Part shown: piece by piece, positions 4,054 to 6,254 of the stretch
How the letters are laid out: each line of letters begins with the position of its first letter
Numbering within the stretch: the stretch's first letter is position 1
Source: DASVDK01 sp036562265 [NCBI: Thermodesulfobacteriota bacterium]
GTDB taxonomy: Bacteria; DASVDK01
Assembly: GCA_036562265.1 (NCBI GenBank)
Contig: DATCKS010000481.1
Span: forward strand, 1 to 6,254
Length of the DNA stretch: 6,254 nucleotides
Direction of reading: 5' to 3'
Translations under genes and position numbers: made by a program
Notes under the pieces: generated by a model
The model's database searches: none
What the model was told of the DNA's origin: nothing
Seen by the model: the letters and a program-made list of their open reading frames with translations, nothing else

Positions 4054-6254
4054 CCGATCGAGAAGTGGACCTCGCCGCTCGACTCGCCCGGCTCGCGGTC
4101 GAGCTTGTGCCCGTAGTCGAGCCTGATCGGCCCGACCGGCGTCACGTAGCGCAGCCCGAGGCCGACCGACATGCGCTGGTCGCCGAGGTCGACGTCCTTC
4201 TCGTCGAGCCAGACCTGGCCGGCGTCGAAGAACAGGGCGCCGGCGAAGCCGAAGGGGAGCGGGTAGCGCAGCTCCACGTTCTCGTTGATCGAGATGTTCC
4301 CGCCGGTCTCGGTGCCGTCGGGCGCCTTCGGCGAGATCGAGTCCAGGTCGAAGCCGCGCACGCTGTTGGCCCCTCCGAGGAAGAAGCGGCGGATCAGGGG
4401 CACCTCGTGGCTCACCCCGTACGGGACCGCGTAGCCGCCCCGGAGCGAGAGCGCGAGCACGACGCGACGCGTCCGCTCGAGGGGGACGAACCACGACGTG
4501 CCGGCGATGATCCGGACGAACTCCGCCTCCGAGAGGAACGCCTGGTTGGCCACCTCGACGCTCAGCGTGTTGAGGAAGCCGCGCGTCGGGTTGAAGGGGT
4601 CGTCCCGCCTGTCCCAGACGACGACCGGCCGCAACGAGCCGATGCGCACGGTCCCCACGTCCTCCCGCGGATCGATGACGGTGCCCGGCTCCACGTCGTA
4701 GGTCTCGGTGGACTCGAACTCGTACGCGAAGGAGACGCGCACCGACCGGGTCAGGTTGCGCTGGACGCCCGTCGCGAAGGCGCGGCGGCGGAAGGAGAAG
4801 TTCTCCTCCTCGCGGTCCTGGTAGATGAGCCCGATCCGGCCGTCGAGCCGCACGCCGAAGACGTAGGGCTGCAGGTAGTCGACGCCGTAGAGGCTCTCGC
4901 GGTCGCCCGCGATCCCCCGGAGCGTGACGCTCCGGTCGGCCCCGTAGAGGTTCCGGAAGGTCACGTCGCCGAAGACCCTGAGCCGCTCCTCGAGGCTGTA
5001 GTCGGCGCCGAAGCCGAGGTCGACGCGGTTGGCCTCCTCGACGGCCACGAGGAGGTCGCGCGAAACCGGTTCCGCGGCACCCTCGCCGGGCGACCCGACC
5101 GGCACCGGCGCCGCGCCCGTGCCGGGGGCCTCGTCGACCGGCCGCACGCTGACGTTGCGCAGGAAGCCGATCCGGCCGATGTTGCGCTGGCTTTCGAGCA
5201 CCCGCGCCGGGTCGTAGGGATCGCCCGGCTCGACGGTCATCTCGCGCCTGAGCACCGACGTCTGCGTGAAGAAGTTCCCCCGGTAGATGATCTTGCCGAC
5301 CAGCGTGCGCAGCCCCGGGGTGACGCTGAAGCGGATGCGCGCCTCGGGCGGCGAGGTCGTGAGCTCCACGTCGGGGACGACCGACGGCGTGAGGTACCCC
5401 TGCGTGGCGAGCGCCTCGACGAGCCACTCGGTCGCCTGGTCGACGGCCGCGAGGCTGAACGGCTGGCCGGCCTTGATCGGGAAGTCTCGCGCGAGCCGGT
5501 CGGCCGGCAGCGGGTCGGCACCCTCGACGTCGACGTCCGATACGACGTAGCGCGGCCCTTCGCGCACCGTGATGGTGATCCACATCCGATCGCGGGCGTC
5601 GTTGTAGCGGAAGTCGACGTCGGTCACCGCGGCGTCGAGGAAGCCCTGCCGTCGGTAGTAGGTCTCGATGGCGTCGAGGTCCTGCTCGAACTCCGACTGG
5701 AGGAAGTAGCCCGACGCGAGCAGCCCGAAGGTGGAGCGCTTGCGGGTGACCATCTGCTCGAGGAGGTCGTCCCGGGACACCTCGGCGTTGCCGACGAACT
5801 CGACGCCGCGGACCCGGAGCGACGGTCCCGGGTCGATCCGGAAGATGACCTGGCGCCCACCCTCCGTATCGACCGCGCGGGCGGAGACCGAGGCCCAGGC
5901 ATGGCCGTCCGCGCGGAGGTGCGCCACCAGGCGGTCGGAGAGGAGCGAGAGCCCCTCGGGGCTGAAGTCCGGCTGGTCGCCGAGGTCGAGCGCCTCGACG
6001 AACTCGGCGTAGTCGCAGTCGACGAGGGGGAGGATGTCCCACCAGCGGCAGCCACCCACTCGCTCGGGCGGGGCGCCCTCCGCCGTCACCCGCTCGAAGA
6101 CGAGTTCCGTGCGCCTGCCGGCGCGCACCTGGACGGCGATCGAGGCCCGGCGCCCGTCCTCGTCCACGGCGACCTCGGGCCGGCCGACCTGCGCTTCGAG
6201 GTAGCCCCGCTCCCGGAGCGTCGACGCGATCCGCCGGACCCCCTCGTCGATGCG
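4041..6254 (-). CDS. Omp85 family outer membrane assembly protein (BamA/TamA-like), 5' end outside the window
   Basis: The frame is open to the right edge, so 737 residues are visible and the start and signal peptide are missing. A GTG at 6165-6167 is not the true start, because the residues before it (ERGYLEAQV) continue a POTRA repeat. Numbering from the edge, POTRA repeats lie at about 1-56 (truncated), 57-145, 146-234 (VEFVGNAEVSRDDLLEQM at 151-168), 236-316 and 318-407 (IIYRGNFFTQTSVLRREM at 322-339). A beta-barrel follows from about 408. Its hallmarks are GGANSVRGF (627-635), the loop-6 VRGF motif that contacts the barrel lumen in Omp85 proteins, the segment TPVGPIRLDYGHKLDR (705-720), and a C-terminal HFSIGYVF ending in Phe, the usual beta-signal. 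The family inserts beta-barrel proteins into, or moves substrates across, the outer membrane. At least five POTRAs favour a BamA-type architecture over TamA (three), but a BamA/TamA-like paralogue is possible. A Pro/Gly/Ala insertion interrupts the last POTRA at 374-399. It converges on the kinase gene. Confidence 0.93.
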   Translation of the reverse strand, partial: RIDEGVRRIASTLRERGYLEAQVGRPEVAVDEDGRRASIAVQVRAGRRTELVFERVTAEGAPPERVGGCRWWDILPLVDCDYAEFVEALDLGDQPDFSPEGLSLLSDRLVAHLRADGHAWASVSARAVDTEGGRQVIFRIDPGPSLRVRGVEFVGNAEVSRDDLLEQMVTRKRSTFGLLASGYFLQSEFEQDLDAIETYYRRQGFLDAAVTDVDFRYNDARDRMWITITVREGPRYVVSDVDVEGADPLPADRLARDFPIKAGQPFSLAAVDQATEWLVEALATQGYLTPSVVPDVELTTSPPEARIRFSVTPGLRTLVGKIIYRGNFFTQTSVLRREMTVEPGDPYDPARVLESQRNIGRIGFLRNVSVRPVDEAPGTGAAPVPVGSPGEGAAEPVSRDLLVAVEEANRVDLGFGADYSLEERLRVFGDVTFRNLYGADRSVTLRGIAGDRESLYGVDYLQPYVFGVRLDGRIGLIYQDREEENFSFRRRAFATGVQRNLTRSVRVSFAYEFESTETYDVEPGTVIDPREDVGTVRIGSLRPVVVWDRRDDPFNPTRGFLNTLSVEVANQAFLSEAEFVRIIAGTSWFVPLERTRRVVLALSLRGGYAVPYGVSHEVPLIRRFFLGGANSVRGFDLDSISPKAPDGTETGGNISINENVELRYPLPFGFAGALFFDAGQVWLDEKDVDLGDQRMSVGLGLRYVTPVGPIRLDYGHKLDREPGESSGEVHFSIGYVF

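Noticed and set aside
2236-6042. Very long minus-strand frame (over 1200 codons) opposite the kinase and alongside the Omp85 gene
   Set aside because: Its translation is Arg/Pro/Gly/Ala-rich with no domain signature, and it lies antisense to the kinase and out of frame with Omp85. Extreme GC removes stop codons, so long shadow frames are expected.

Overview
This is a very GC-rich window (about 70% GC or more by eye). It comes from a Gram-negative, diderm bacterium, because it encodes an Omp85-type outer-membrane assembly barrel and a SurA-like periplasmic lipoprotein. Third-position GC is extreme in every gene. The gene content (SurA-like lipoprotein without a rotamase domain, MEDS-domain histidine kinase, many-POTRA BamA/TamA protein) would fit a high-GC lineage such as Acidobacteriota or Methylomirabilota/Rokubacteria. 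That placement is inference only, since the window has no rRNA or other marker gene.

Layout. Positions 1-105 hold no convincing gene; they carry a 7-bp GC-rich inverted repeat that may end transcription of the leftward gene. Positions 106-843 (minus) encode a 245-aa lipoprotein with a SurA-type N-terminal chaperone fold but no peptidyl-prolyl isomerase domain. A 27-bp divergent gap (844-870) holds a Shine-Dalgarno sequence for each strand. On the plus strand there is a probable small gene of unknown function (871-1059, GTG start). A membrane-anchored classical short-chain dehydrogenase/reductase follows (1052-2092), then a 654-aa cytoplasmic MEDS-PAS-HisKA-HATPase hybrid sensor kinase (2089-4053). 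These three plus-strand reading frames overlap in series (8 bp, then 4 bp as ATGA), which is the signature of a translationally coupled operon. From the right edge, a leftward Omp85/BamA-like gene (4041-6254) runs into the kinase; its stop codon lies 13 bp inside the kinase gene. Its 5' end is outside the window.

How the genes may work together. The two minus-strand genes both belong to outer-membrane protein biogenesis: chaperone-like lipoprotein and barrel insertase. The plus-strand cassette between them pairs an oxidoreductase with a soluble sensor kinase. The MEDS domain was named for methanogens/methylotrophs and the regulator DcmR and is thought to sense small organic compounds, so the simplest reading is a kinase that senses a metabolite related to the SDR's substrate. 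No response regulator is visible. The window holds no RNA genes, insertion sequences, CRISPR arrays or obvious mobile-element remnants. The points most worth following up are the SDR-kinase coupling, the small upstream gene and the rotamase-less SurA-like lipoprotein.
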